A stretch of 64,000 nucleotides of DNA from positions 248,001 through 312,000 of the forward strand of contig CANMWQ010000004.1 of NCBI GenBank assembly GCA_947501685.1, in the 5' to 3' direction. This DNA comes from an uncultured Litoreibacter sp. (GTDB lineage Bacteria > Pseudomonadota > Alphaproteobacteria > Rhodobacterales > Rhodobacteraceae). Positions 35,181 through 45,174 of the stretch are shown here, one piece after another. How positions within the stretch are numbered: the first letter of the stretch is position 1; every line of letters begins with the position of its first letter. The notes beneath the pieces are model-generated. The model was not told where the DNA came from. It searched no databases and was given only the letters and a program-made list of their open reading frames with translations. The translations under genes and the position numbers were made by a program.

Positions 35181-35786
35181 CTAGGTTTCGTCCTGCTCTT
35201 CCGAGCTGTATTTCTGAAAAAGACCGGTTTGCAGCATGAAGAACGCGAAAAGCGCCACCGGGAAGCCGAAGGTCTCGATCTTGACCCAAGCATCCGTGGA
35301 CATGGTGCGCCAGACGACCTCATTGGCGATGGCAAGGGCCGCGAACGCAAAGGTCAGCCGCTTGGTGAGGATCATCCAGCCCTCGCTGGTCAGCGGCAAC
35401 AGCTCGTCCATCACATATTCCAGCCAGGATTTGCCCAGGATCAGGCCGAGCCCCAGCACGGAGGCGAAGACCCCGTAGACAATGGTGGTCTTGATTTTGA
35501 AGAAGCGCTCGTCATTGAACCAGACGGTCAGCCCGCCAAAGAAGATCACCATGACGGCGGTGAGCACCTGCATCCGGCTGATCTTGCCAGTGAGTTTCCA
35601 CAAAATACCGATAGAGGCCAAAAGCAGCGGCACGAAGGCCGCCGTGACCACGATGAACCCCTCATAATCGGTGCCGCCGATGGTGTAGGTGTTCTCCTTC
35701 AGGCGCGTATAGGCCACGAAGAACAGCAGCACCGGGCCGAACTCCAGCGCGAATTTCACCATTGGGTTGAGAGTTTTGTGTTCCAT
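35181..35786 (-). CDS. yciB: Inner membrane septation protein YciB/IspZ family
   Basis: Polytopic inner-membrane protein of 201 residues. The hallmark MVKFALEFGPVLLFFVAY opens the protein, five to six hydrophobic segments follow, and the LTVWFNDERFFKIKTTIVYG and LTKRLTFAFAALAIANEVVWR segments are characteristic. YciB is linked to septation and envelope integrity; its biochemical role is unclear. The ATG at 35786 gives the family N-terminus (MEHKTLNPMVKF); an in-frame codon at 35825 lies in the stop region of the upstream EamA gene. It follows that gene by 19 bp on the same strand. Confidence 0.92.
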   Translation of the reverse strand: MEHKTLNPMVKFALEFGPVLLFFVAYTRLKENTYTIGGTDYEGFIVVTAAFVPLLLASIGILWKLTGKISRMQVLTAVMVIFFGGLTVWFNDERFFKIKTTIVYGVFASVLGLGLILGKSWLEYVMDELLPLTSEGWMILTKRLTFAFAALAIANEVVWRTMSTDAWVKIETFGFPVALFAFFMLQTGLFQKYSSEEQDET

Positions 35787-35805
35787 GCCCTGCCTCTTAT
35801 GTGTT

Positions 35806-36711
35806 TTAGCCTGCGAATTCCACAATGACCGCGCCCAGCGCGATCAGCGCCATCAGGCCCAGTCGGCGAGGGCCGACCTTTTCGCCAAGGATAAGCCATC
35901 CGATCAGCGCCGCAAAGACCACAGATGTCTCGCGCAACACCGCCGCCTCCCCCACCTTGTCGAGCCGCGTGGCCAGCATGATCGCCCCGAAAGAGAAGAA
36001 GGCCACGACCGCGCCGATGACGCCGCGCGCCATCAGCGGGCCAAGGGCCGGGCGTTGAGGGTTTTTGGCCCAGAGATACGCCGCCACGGGCGGCATGAAG
36101 AAGAGCCCGTCAATGAAGAAAAACCACGCCAGAAAGGTGAACGGGTCGGCGGTGGCGCGGATGCCGTAGGCGTCATAGGTGGTGTAGAGCGCCACGAAAA
36201 GCCCGGTCAGCGCCGCAAAGCCCAGCGCCGGGACCATCGTGTCGCGCTCCAGCGTAATGGTTCTGAGATTATAGGCCGCGAGGCCGTAAATGCCCGCCAA
36301 GAGCAGCGCCACGCCGCCGATCTGGCCCCAGGTGAAGGTCTCGCCAAAGATCAGATAGGCGCCGATGACAGTAAAGAGCGGCCCGGTGCCACGCACCACC
36401 GGGTAGACCACCGTATAGGCGCCTTTGCTGTACGTGTAGGCCTGCAGGCATTTGTAGCAGACATGGATCACATAGACGCCCGCAAAGATCGGCCACATAT
36501 GCGGCTCGGGCCATGGCACCACGAAGAGCGCGAAAGGGGCCGCGATCAGCCCGTAGCTGAGATCAATCGCGCCGCGTGACAGCCACGGGTCGTGACGGCC
36601 TTTTTGCAGCGCCCCGAAGATCGCATGCAGGATCGCGGCCATGATCGCGAGGGCCAGCGCGAGGTGGTGGCCTGATTGCGTGCCTTCGAGGGAGGTGATC
36701 CAGGCGCTCAT
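35806..36711 (-). CDS. EamA family transporter
   Basis: Membrane protein of 301 residues with about ten hydrophobic segments and two EamA repeats (about 15-150 and 160-298). Conserved stretches include YPVVRGTGPLFTVIGAYLIF, GETFTWGQIGGVALLLAGIY and the repeat-two counterpart VLRETSVVFAALIGWLILGE. The substrate is unknown; the closest general class is the drug/metabolite transporter superfamily. It differs clearly from the EamA pair at 9-11 kb, so it is not a local duplicate. It is likely cotranscribed with yciB. Confidence 0.85.
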   Translation of the reverse strand: MSAWITSLEGTQSGHHLALALAIMAAILHAIFGALQKGRHDPWLSRGAIDLSYGLIAAPFALFVVPWPEPHMWPIFAGVYVIHVCYKCLQAYTYSKGAYTVVYPVVRGTGPLFTVIGAYLIFGETFTWGQIGGVALLLAGIYGLAAYNLRTITLERDTMVPALGFAALTGLFVALYTTYDAYGIRATADPFTFLAWFFFIDGLFFMPPVAAYLWAKNPQRPALGPLMARGVIGAVVAFFSFGAIMLATRLDKVGEAAVLRETSVVFAALIGWLILGEKVGPRRLGLMALIALGAVIVEFAG

Positions 36712-36755
36712 GCTCAGAGGTCAGCCGGTGTGACGCGCGCAGGGATGCCTTCGGC

Positions 36756-36784
36756 GAGGATATTTTTGAACATGGAAAGGATGT
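36756..36784 (+). repeat. Dispersed intergenic repeat, copy 1 (GAGGATATTTTTGAACATGG type)
   Basis: Resembles three other intergenic sites in this window (40852-40881, 43843-43864, 47600-47630), which share GAGTATTT, a short purine/A stretch and GGAAA or an equivalent. This copy lies just beyond the ftsY stop on the opposite strand and is the most diverged but one. Confidence 0.45.
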
Positions 36785-36831
36785 GGGGGGCTGCGCTCTG
36801 AGGATGGGGGCGCGTTAACCTTAATGCGGGG

Positions 36832-38487
36832 TTACTCTGGGGCGACACCGGTCAGGGCCTGTGCAAATTCCGAAGGGTCGAACGCGTCGAGATCGTCTAT
36901 TTGCTCGCCCACCCCGATGGCGTGGATCGGCAGGCCGAACTTATCAGCCAGCGCCACCAGCACGCCGCCTTTCGCGGTGCCGTCAAGCTTGGTCATGACG
37001 AGGCCGGAGACGTCGGAAATCTCTTGGAAAACCTTCACCTGATTGAGCGCGTTTTGACCCGTGGTCGCATCGAGCACCAGCAATGTATTATGCGGCGCGG
37101 TCTCGTCTTTTTTGCGGATGACGCGGACGATTTTGGCGAGCTCTTCCATCAGATCGGCGCGGTTTTGCAAACGGCCCGCCGTGTCGATCATCAACAGATC
37201 GGCACCGCTTTCCTCTGCCTGCGCCATAGCGTCAAAGGCGAGGCTGGCCGGGTCCGAGCCTTCGGGGGCTGTCAGGACGGGAACGCCAGCGCGCTCCCCC
37301 CAGACCTGGAGTTGCTCGACGGCAGCGGCGCGGAATGTGTCGCCTGCGGCGATCACCACCTTTTTGCCCGCCTGCTGAAACTGGCTGGCCAGCTTGCCGA
37401 TCGTGGTGGTCTTGCCCGAACCATTGACGCCCACCACCAGCACCACCTGCGGGCGTTTGGGATAAAGCGGCATGGGCTTGGCGACAGGCTCCATGATGGT
37501 GGCGATCTCGGAGGCGAGCAGCTCCTTGATTTCCTGGGTAGAGAGCTTCTTGCCCAAGCGTCCTTCGGCCATATTGGCTGTGACGCGCAGCGCGGTATCG
37601 ACGCCCATGTCGGAGGCAATGAGCAGCTCTTCGAGGGCCTCCAACATGTCATCATCAAGCTCGCGGCGCAGGACGGTTTTGGTGTCCTTGCGGCCCATGA
37701 GGCGGCCCAGAAGGCCGGGCTTTTTCGCGGGTTCCGTGGGCGTGTCATCGCCTTGCAGCAGGGCGGCGGCGGCGAGCGCGGAAAGGTCAGCCGCAACATT
37801 GGCCTTGGCCTGTTCGAGCGCGCGGTTTGCGGCGTCTTGCTCGGCTTTGGCCTCTTGGGCGGCCTTTTCTGCGGCGCGCGCGGCGGCCTCTTCTTGGGCT
37901 TTGAGGGCGGCTTGTTCTTCGGCGGCTTTGGCCTCGGCGGCCAAGCGGTCTTGTTCGGCTTGGGCTTGTGCCTCGGCCTGTGCTTGTTCCAGCGCCGCGC
38001 GGTCTGCTGCGGCTTGCTCTGCTGCCCGCTGGGCGGCTTCGGCTTCCTTGGCGGCTTTGGCGTTCTCCGCATCTTCTGCCGCTTTCTGGGCGGCGGCCTC
38101 CGCGGCGCGGCGGGCCTGATCGGCGGCAGCTTGGGCTTGAGCTTGGGCTGCGGCTCTTTCTTTGGCTTGCTGCTCTGCCTGCTCTTCGGCAGCGCGTCTG
38201 GCGGCCTCGGCCTCAGCCGCGCGTTCTTCTTCTGCGCGTTTTTCTTCTGCGCGTTTTTCTTCGGCGCGGCGGGCCTCTTCGGCAGCTTGGGCGGCGCGCT
38301 CCTCTGCCGCGCGTGTCTCGGCTTCAGCGGCTTTCTCGGCGGCTACCTGTGGTTCGGGTGCGGATGCCGGGGCCTCTGGCTCGACTGCTTCCTCGACGCC
38401 GCCATCTGCGACGATGGCATCCAGCCCCTCATCAAGTTTGGCGGAGGATTTGAAGAGCTTGTTTTTGAGCTTTTTGAAAAACGACAT
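36832..38487 (-). CDS. ftsY: Signal recognition particle receptor FtsY
   Basis: SRP receptor GTPase that docks ribosome-SRP complexes at the membrane. It has 551 residues. The C-terminal NG domain (about 245-551) has the P-loop GVNGSGKTTTIGKLA, then DTFRAAAVEQLQVW, DTAGRLQNRADLM, TKLDGTAKGG and the final GVGEQIDDLDAFDPSEFA. The N-terminal A domain (about 20-235) is a long Ala/Glu/Lys/Arg-rich coiled-coil-like stretch with repeated AEEKRAEE-type units, longer than average. ATG 38487 is preferred over GTG 38493 because MSFFKKLKNKLFKSS is the usual membrane-targeting start. Confidence 0.95.
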   Translation of the reverse strand: MSFFKKLKNKLFKSSAKLDEGLDAIVADGGVEEAVEPEAPASAPEPQVAAEKAAEAETRAAEERAAQAAEEARRAEEKRAEEKRAEEERAAEAEAARRAAEEQAEQQAKERAAAQAQAQAAADQARRAAEAAAQKAAEDAENAKAAKEAEAAQRAAEQAAADRAALEQAQAEAQAQAEQDRLAAEAKAAEEQAALKAQEEAAARAAEKAAQEAKAEQDAANRALEQAKANVAADLSALAAAALLQGDDTPTEPAKKPGLLGRLMGRKDTKTVLRRELDDDMLEALEELLIASDMGVDTALRVTANMAEGRLGKKLSTQEIKELLASEIATIMEPVAKPMPLYPKRPQVVLVVGVNGSGKTTTIGKLASQFQQAGKKVVIAAGDTFRAAAVEQLQVWGERAGVPVLTAPEGSDPASLAFDAMAQAEESGADLLMIDTAGRLQNRADLMEELAKIVRVIRKKDETAPHNTLLVLDATTGQNALNQVKVFQEISDVSGLVMTKLDGTAKGGVLVALADKFGLPIHAIGVGEQIDDLDAFDPSEFAQALTGVAPE

Positions 38488-38565
38488 GGGCACCCGTCAG
38501 CATTGTGTTCCCCCCACCTAATACGGGCGGGGCGGCATGAAAAGGTCGGGCGTGATCGGGGTGGC

Positions 38566-40260
38566 TCAGATTTCGTCGCTGAAATGCTTCATCACCAGCC
38601 GGATCGGGTTGGGTGCCGCCTGCCCCAGACCGCAGATCGAGGCGTCGGCCATGGCGGTGCAGACCTCCTCAAGAAGCGGCTGGTCCCATGTGTCTTTCTG
38701 CATCAGCTTGACCGCTTTTTCGCAGCCAACTCGGCAAGGCGTGCATTGCCCGCAGCTTTCATCCTCGAAAAACCGCAGCATGTTGAGGGCTGCGGCGCGG
38801 GCGCTGTCCTGGTCGGACAAGACAACGACGGCGGCCGAGCCGATGAAGGTGCCCAGCGGTTGCAGCGTGTCGAAATCCAGCGGCACGTCATGGATCGTGC
38901 TGGGCAAAAGGCCGGAGGACGGCCCGCCCGGCTGATAGGCTTTGAAGACGTGGCCGTCGGCCATGCCGCCAGCAGCGGCGATGATATCGGTGATGGTGGA
39001 GCCTGCGGGCAGAAGGTAGACGCCCGGTGCCGCGACGCGGCCCGACACGGAATAGCTGCGCAGGCCGGTGCGGCCGTTTTTCTCTGTGCTGTTGAGAACC
39101 TCGGGGCCTTCGCGGCAAATGCGCGCGATCCAGTGGAGCGTTTCGACATTATGGACCAAAGTGGGCTGACCGAAGAGGCCGACTTGCGCCACGTAAGGCG
39201 GGCGGTGGCGCGGGATGCCGCGCTTGCCTTCGATGCTTTCGATCATTGCGGATTCCTCGCCGCAGATATACGCGCCCGCGCCGCGACGCAGCTCGATATA
39301 GCCTTGCTCGACGATATTTGCGGCCTCAAGGGCTGCGATTTCCTGCGCGAGGATGTGGAGCACCGCCGGGTATTCGTCGCGCATGTAGATGTAGACGCGC
39401 GCGGCCTCCACGGCCCATGCGGCGATGAGCATGCCTTCGAGGAAGAGATGCGGTTCGCGTTCGAGATAGTGGCGGTCTTTGAACGTGCCGGGCTCGCCCT
39501 CGTCGCCATTGACGGCCATGTAGCGCGGGCCTGCATTGCCGCGCACGAAGCCCCATTTGGTGCCGGACGGAAAGCCTGCGCCGCCAAGGCCGCGCAACCC
39601 GCTTTCCTTGATTTTGGCTTGGACGTCTTCCCAATTTCCATTGGCCCGCAACTCCGTCAGAGCCGCGTAGCCGCCATCCGCGCGGTAGGCGTCAAGGGCT
39701 TGAAAATCGGGAATGGTCGGGTGGATGTGCTTGGCCGCGATGGCCTCTTTCACCTTTTCGGGCGTCGCGTGGTCGATATGGGCATGGCCCAGCTCCAGCG
39801 TGGGCGCGGTGTCGCAGCGGCCCATGCAAGGCGCGCGCAGCACGCGGACCTGAGATGCGTCAAGCCCGGTTTCGAGGGCGGATTTCAGGGCCTGCGCGCC
39901 CGCCAGCTCGCAAGACAGCGAGTCGCAGACGCGGATGGTCAGCGCAGGCGGCGGGGTCTCGCCCTCTTTGACGACATCGAAATGGGCGTAGAAGCTGGCG
40001 ACCTCATAGACCTCCGCCTGAGACAGGCGCATTTCCTCGGCCAGCGCGCGCAGATGGGCGGCAGAGAGGCAGCCGAACCGGTCTTGAATGAGGTGCAAGT
40101 GCTCGATCAGCAGGTCGCGGCTGCGGGGGGCGTCGCCGAGCAAGTCGCGAACTTCTTGCCAGGCCTGATCATCGAGCTGACGGCCTTTGGGCGTGCTGCG
40201 CCCTTTGCCACGGGCCGATTTCCAGACGCCTTTTTTGTCGCTGTTGGTATCGAGAGCCAT
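38566..40260 (-). CDS. Fused NuoE-NuoF-like NADH/formate dehydrogenase subunit
   Basis: Diaphorase module of 564 residues. A NuoE-like 2Fe-2S domain (about 25-150) has ligands in RVCDSLSCELAG and APCMGRCDTAP. A NuoF-like part (about 185-560) has the FMN/NAD site GLRGLGGAGFPSGTKWGF and NGDEGEPGTFKDRHYLE, and the 4Fe-4S ligands ESCGQCTPCRVGCEKAV plus a later Cys in ASICGLG. All expected ligands are present. Such fusions usually serve as the FdsGB part of soluble NAD-dependent formate dehydrogenase, next to the molybdenum subunit; here the next gene on the strand is ftsY and no FdsA-like gene is in the window. ATG 40260 follows AAGAGGTGC. Confidence 0.88.
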   Translation of the reverse strand: MALDTNSDKKGVWKSARGKGRSTPKGRQLDDQAWQEVRDLLGDAPRSRDLLIEHLHLIQDRFGCLSAAHLRALAEEMRLSQAEVYEVASFYAHFDVVKEGETPPPALTIRVCDSLSCELAGAQALKSALETGLDASQVRVLRAPCMGRCDTAPTLELGHAHIDHATPEKVKEAIAAKHIHPTIPDFQALDAYRADGGYAALTELRANGNWEDVQAKIKESGLRGLGGAGFPSGTKWGFVRGNAGPRYMAVNGDEGEPGTFKDRHYLEREPHLFLEGMLIAAWAVEAARVYIYMRDEYPAVLHILAQEIAALEAANIVEQGYIELRRGAGAYICGEESAMIESIEGKRGIPRHRPPYVAQVGLFGQPTLVHNVETLHWIARICREGPEVLNSTEKNGRTGLRSYSVSGRVAAPGVYLLPAGSTITDIIAAAGGMADGHVFKAYQPGGPSSGLLPSTIHDVPLDFDTLQPLGTFIGSAAVVVLSDQDSARAAALNMLRFFEDESCGQCTPCRVGCEKAVKLMQKDTWDQPLLEEVCTAMADASICGLGQAAPNPIRLVMKHFSDEI

Positions 40261-40394
40261 GCGCGCACCTCTTGCTGCGGTTTTGCCTTTTTTACGAGCG
40301 GAGGCCGGGGTTTGGCCATGCAAATGCGACGCAAAGCCTTGAGTTTGCGCAAGCGTGGCTTTTCAAACCGGGCGGAGTTTGACAAGCTGGGGAT

Positions 40395-40853
40395 ATGATC
40401 AGATATCTTGCCGCTTTCGCCGTTATTTTCATGAGTTTCACCGCAGCTTTGAGCGCGCAGGAAGGCGGCGGGGCCGCGCCGAGCGACGAGGAGATCATGA
40501 GCCCAGAGGTGTTCGAGCGCTACGTTGCGGGCACCACGCTTTATTTCAGCCGACGCGGCGCGCCCTACGGGGCGGAGCAGTACTTCGACGACCGGCGCGT
40601 GATCTGGAGCTTTTTCGACGGCACCTGCGAGCGCGGCGCGTGGTATAGCGAGGGCGACATGATCTGCTTTGCCTATGAGACGCAATCGAGCCCACAATGC
40701 TGGAATTTTCTGGAAAAATCCGGCGAGCGACGGGCGCGTGTGATCGGCGCGGATCCGGCCAATGATCTGGTCGTGGCGGGACAGGACCAGATGGCGCTGA
40801 GTTGCCCCGGCCCGGGTGTCGGGGTCAGTTACACCCCGGCCGCCGAAAGGTGA
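40395..40853 (+). CDS. Small exported protein, function unknown (152 aa)
   Basis: Protein of 152 residues with a cleavable signal peptide (MIRYLAAFAVIFMSFTAALS, cut near AQEGG). The mature part is small, with four cysteines (TCERGA, MICFAY, PQCWNF, LSCPGP) that could form two disulfides, and aromatic-rich strands (VIWSFFDGTCERGAWYSEGD) suggesting a beta-sheet domain. It looks like a conserved periplasmic hypothetical of Rhodobacteraceae, but I cannot name a family. It is divergent from the NuoE-NuoF fusion gene (134 bp between starts) and convergent with xseA. Confidence 0.7.
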   Translation: MIRYLAAFAVIFMSFTAALSAQEGGGAAPSDEEIMSPEVFERYVAGTTLYFSRRGAPYGAEQYFDDRRVIWSFFDGTCERGAWYSEGDMICFAYETQSSPQCWNFLEKSGERRARVIGADPANDLVVAGQDQMALSCPGPGVGVSYTPAAER

Positions 40854-40881
40854 GTATTTTTAACCAAATGGAAACAGGGCG
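40852..40881 (+). repeat. Dispersed intergenic repeat, copy 2 (GAGTATTTTTAACCAAATGG type)
   Basis: Lies at the end of the small exported-protein gene, overlapping its stop codon. Nearly identical to the minus-strand copy at 47600-47630: both read GAGTATTT, 2-3 bases, AACCAAATGGAAACAGGGCG. Confidence 0.75.
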
Positions 40882-40909
40882 CCCGTCTTGAGAAGCCCAT
40901 CTTAAGACG

Positions 40910-42463
40910 CTAGTCGTCAAAAAGCGAGGATTGCTCCGTAGTCTTGGCGGCGGGTTTGGTGGACGGTTTTGGTTTTGCGCCTGTCAGGGCGAGCTTGCCG
41001 TCCTTGAATTCGATCTCTCTGGGCGGCGTGGATTTGGCGGCCTTCTGGCTTGTGATCACGCCCTCTGCGCCCCAGACCACCGCATAGCCGCGCGCCAGCG
41101 TTTCTTTGTAGCCCAGCGTTTCGCGCATCCGGGCGAGCCGGGCCAGCGTGTCGCGCCATTTGGTGGTTTGGCGGGTGGCCGCATTGGCCAGCGCCGTTGT
41201 GCTGCGATCCAGTTTCTCATGCGCGGCAGTGAGGTCGCGGGCCAGCTGTGCGGGGCGCAGACCTTGAGCGGTTTGGGTGAGGCGGGCGCGGTCACGCTCC
41301 GTGCGCAAGGTGAGGGCTTGGCCCAGCATCTCGCCGCTGCGGGTGAGGCGCGATCTTGCAGTCTCGATCTTTGTCGTGAGCAATGTCGCGCGGAGCGGTG
41401 CTGCGGCGCGTTCCAGCTGGATGTTTTTGGCCTGCGTGGCGCGGGTCAACGCGGCGGGCAGCCGGGCGGCGACGGTGTCGAGCTGTTGGGTGGCGCGGGC
41501 GGTGATCTCGTCAAGGCGTGGCAACGCGCGGGCCAGATCGCGCAGCCGTTCGCGGCGGCGTTGCACCTGGGCCGACAGCGCGCGGGTCATCCGGGTGTCA
41601 TGGCTGTCCACGGTATGGATCAGGTCCATGCGCACGGGCACTGCCATCTCAGCCGCCGCCGTGGGCGTCGGCGCGCGCCTGTCGGAGACATAGTCGATGA
41701 GCGTGGTGTCGGTCTCGTGGCCCACGGCGGAGATCAGCGGGATCTCAGAGGCCGCCGCCGCGCGGGCGACATTTTCTTCGTTAAAGCCCCAGAGGTCCTC
41801 GATCGAGCCGCCGCCGCGCGCGACAATGATCAGATCGGGGCGCGGCAGCGCGCCGCCAGAGGTGAGCGCGTTGAAGCCTTCGATGGCGGCGGTGACTTGG
41901 GGCGCACATTGATCGCCCTGCACCGCGACGGGCCAGATCAGGACCTTGCGCGGAAAGCGGTCGCGCAACCGGTGCAGGATGTCGCGGATCACAGCGCCTT
42001 GCGGCGAGGTCACGACGCCGATCACCTCCGGCAGATAGGGCAGCGGGCGCTTGCGCTCTGGCGCGAATAGGCCTTCGGATTGCAGCAGGGCCTTGCGCTT
42101 CTCCAACATCGCCATCAACGCGCCGACGCCTGCAGGGCGGATGTCTTCGATGACCATTTGATACCGCGACTGGCCCGGGAAGGTGGTCAGCTTGCCGGTG
42201 GCGATGACCTCCATCCCCTCTTCAGGTTGCACGGCCAGTTTGGCAGCCTGCCCCTTCCAGATGACGGAGGACAGCACGGCGCGGTCATCTTTGAGGTCGA
42301 GATATACATGGCCCGAACGCGCCACCATGACCCGGCCACATTCGGCCTTGATGCGCACGCGGGAGAACTCCCCCTCGATCATCCGCTTGATCGCGCCGGA
42401 GATTTCCGAGACCGAATATTCGGGCTCGTTGCGTCCGGGCGTGTCGTCTTCGAGAAGGTCCAT
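40910..42463 (-). CDS. xseA: Exodeoxyribonuclease VII large subunit
   Basis: Large subunit of the single-strand-specific exonuclease VII in DNA repair. It has 517 residues. The N-terminal OB fold (about 10-110) includes YSVSEISGAIKRMIEGEFS and GHVYLDLKDDRAVLSSVIW. The catalytic core has GVVTSPQGAVIRDILHRLRD, LIIVARGGGSIEDLWGFNEE and SAVGHETDTTLIDYVSDRRA. A long helical C-terminal region (about 300-480) follows. The open frame runs 128 codons upstream of ATG 42463, but that is antisense to purD. The start is 64 bp from the divergent purD start. xseB is not in the window. Confidence 0.96.
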   Translation of the reverse strand: MDLLEDDTPGRNEPEYSVSEISGAIKRMIEGEFSRVRIKAECGRVMVARSGHVYLDLKDDRAVLSSVIWKGQAAKLAVQPEEGMEVIATGKLTTFPGQSRYQMVIEDIRPAGVGALMAMLEKRKALLQSEGLFAPERKRPLPYLPEVIGVVTSPQGAVIRDILHRLRDRFPRKVLIWPVAVQGDQCAPQVTAAIEGFNALTSGGALPRPDLIIVARGGGSIEDLWGFNEENVARAAAASEIPLISAVGHETDTTLIDYVSDRRAPTPTAAAEMAVPVRMDLIHTVDSHDTRMTRALSAQVQRRRERLRDLARALPRLDEITARATQQLDTVAARLPAALTRATQAKNIQLERAAAPLRATLLTTKIETARSRLTRSGEMLGQALTLRTERDRARLTQTAQGLRPAQLARDLTAAHEKLDRSTTALANAATRQTTKWRDTLARLARMRETLGYKETLARGYAVVWGAEGVITSQKAAKSTPPREIEFKDGKLALTGAKPKPSTKPAAKTTEQSSLFDD

Positions 42464-42527
42464 GAGCAGGCTCTTGTGATGGCTTTCCCGGCAGCTTAGA
42501 ACGCGGGCAAAGTGAGGGGAAGCGGCG

Positions 42528-43790
42528 ATGAATATTTTGATCCTGGGCTCAGGTGGGCGCGAACATGCATTGGCCTGGGCGGTCAAACAGAACCCCAAAT
42601 GCGACCGGCTGATAGCGGCCCCCGGCAATGCGGGCATGGCGGATGTGGCCGAATGCGCCGCACTCGACATTATGGACGGCGCGGCGGTGGTCGAATTTGC
42701 CGCCGCCCAATCGGTGGACTTTGTGATCATCGGGCCGGAAGCGCCACTGGCCGCAGGCGTGGCGGATGCGTTGCGCGCGGCTGGAATCCTGTGTTTTGGC
42801 CCCTCGGCGGCGGCGGCACAGCTGGAGGCCTCCAAGGCCTTTACCAAAGAGATATGCGACGCATGCGGCGCGCCGACGGCGGGCTATGCGCGCTTCAGCG
42901 ATGCCTCTGAGGCGCGGGACTATATGCGGAACCAGGGCGCGCCAATTGTGATCAAGGCGGACGGGCTGGCGGCAGGCAAAGGCGTGGTTGTGGCGATGGA
43001 GCTGGACGAAGCGCTGGCCGCAGTGGACGACATGCTTGGCGGCGGCTTTGGGGAGGCGGGCGCAGAGGTGGTGATCGAGGAATTTCTGGAGGGCGAAGAG
43101 GCGTCGTTCTTCATCCTGTCAGACGGGGCGCATGTCTTGCCCGTGGGCACAGCGCAAGACCACAAGCGCGCCTTTGACGGCGACGCGGGGCCGAATACAG
43201 GCGGGATGGGAGCCTACTCCCCTGCCCCGGTGATGGATGCGAGCGTCACGCAGCGCGCCCTGTCCGAGATCGTGCAGCCCACGATTGACGAAATGGCGCG
43301 GCGCGGCACGCCCTTTCAAGGCGTGCTTTTTGCCGGGTTCATGATCAAGGACGGCGCGCCGAAGCTGGTGGAATATAACGTGCGTTTCGGCGACCCAGAG
43401 ACCCAGGTGCTGATGATGCGGCTGGGCGCGCAGGCGCTGGACCTGATGCTGGCCTGCGCCCAAGGGCGGCTGGACCGCGCGCAGGTAAACTGGGCCGATG
43501 ACCATGCCCTGACCGTGGTGATGGCGGCGAAGGGCTATCCGGGGAAATACGCGAAAGGCACGCCGATTGGCGGGCTGGACGGGCTGGCCGAGGACAGCGC
43601 GCATATGGTGTTTCACGCAGGCACCAAGATGGCGGGCGAGCAGCTGGTGGCCAATGGTGGTCGGGTGCTGAATATCACCGCGCGCGGGGCAAGCCTGAGC
43701 GAAGCGCGGGAGCGCGCCTATGCGATGATCAAAGGCGTGGAGTGGGAAGACGGGTTTTACCGTTCTGACATTGGCTGGCGGGCGCTTTAG
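42528..43790 (+). CDS. purD: Phosphoribosylamine--glycine ligase
   Basis: GAR synthetase, an ATP-grasp enzyme that joins phosphoribosylamine and glycine in purine synthesis. It has 420 residues, standard length. It opens MNILILGSGGREHALAWAV; the ATP-grasp core has IVIKADGLAAGKGVVVAME and VVIEEFLEGEEASFFILSDG, and the signature YNVRFGDPETQVLMMRL is present. GAGGGGAAG upstream of the ATG is a good RBS. It is single, on the opposite strand to xseA, and is followed by a GC hairpin and a dispersed repeat. Confidence 0.98.
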   Translation: MNILILGSGGREHALAWAVKQNPKCDRLIAAPGNAGMADVAECAALDIMDGAAVVEFAAAQSVDFVIIGPEAPLAAGVADALRAAGILCFGPSAAAAQLEASKAFTKEICDACGAPTAGYARFSDASEARDYMRNQGAPIVIKADGLAAGKGVVVAMELDEALAAVDDMLGGGFGEAGAEVVIEEFLEGEEASFFILSDGAHVLPVGTAQDHKRAFDGDAGPNTGGMGAYSPAPVMDASVTQRALSEIVQPTIDEMARRGTPFQGVLFAGFMIKDGAPKLVEYNVRFGDPETQVLMMRLGAQALDLMLACAQGRLDRAQVNWADDHALTVVMAAKGYPGKYAKGTPIGGLDGLAEDSAHMVFHAGTKMAGEQLVANGGRVLNITARGASLSEARERAYAMIKGVEWEDGFYRSDIGWRAL

Positions 43791-43819
43791 GGGGGCTCTG
43801 CGCGCCTCCATCGTAGAAT

Positions 43820-43864
43820 GGGGGCTCTGCCCCCAAACCCCCGGAGTATTTTTGAAGCAATGAT
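43820..43864 (+). terminator. Hairpin plus dispersed repeat (copy 3) after purD
   Basis: GGGGG-CTCTG-CCCCC (43820-43834) is followed by AAACCCCC and GGAGTATTTTTGAAGCAATG (43843-43862). The hairpin with the downstream T-run can serve as a terminator. The GGAGTATTTTT unit is a motif I recall as very common after genes in Rhodobacteraceae, and it also occurs at three other places in this window. Confidence 0.55.
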
Positions 43865-43879
43865 AGGGGCGGCCACGGC

Positions 43880-45081
<1,202 letters not shown>

Positions 45082-45174
45082 TCAAGACCGCCGCAGCGAT
45101 AAACTCTGCGCCACAAAAGCCGGCGTCAGAGCAAAGACCAGACCCTTCGAAAAGATCGGCAGGATAAGAGCAAA

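Noticed and set aside
36901-40398. A 1165-codon open frame on the plus strand across ftsY and the NuoE-NuoF gene.
   Set aside because: It is antisense to two genes with clear domains on the minus strand. High GC and codon bias keep the opposite frame free of stops; its translation has no recognisable domain and crosses the gap between the two genes.
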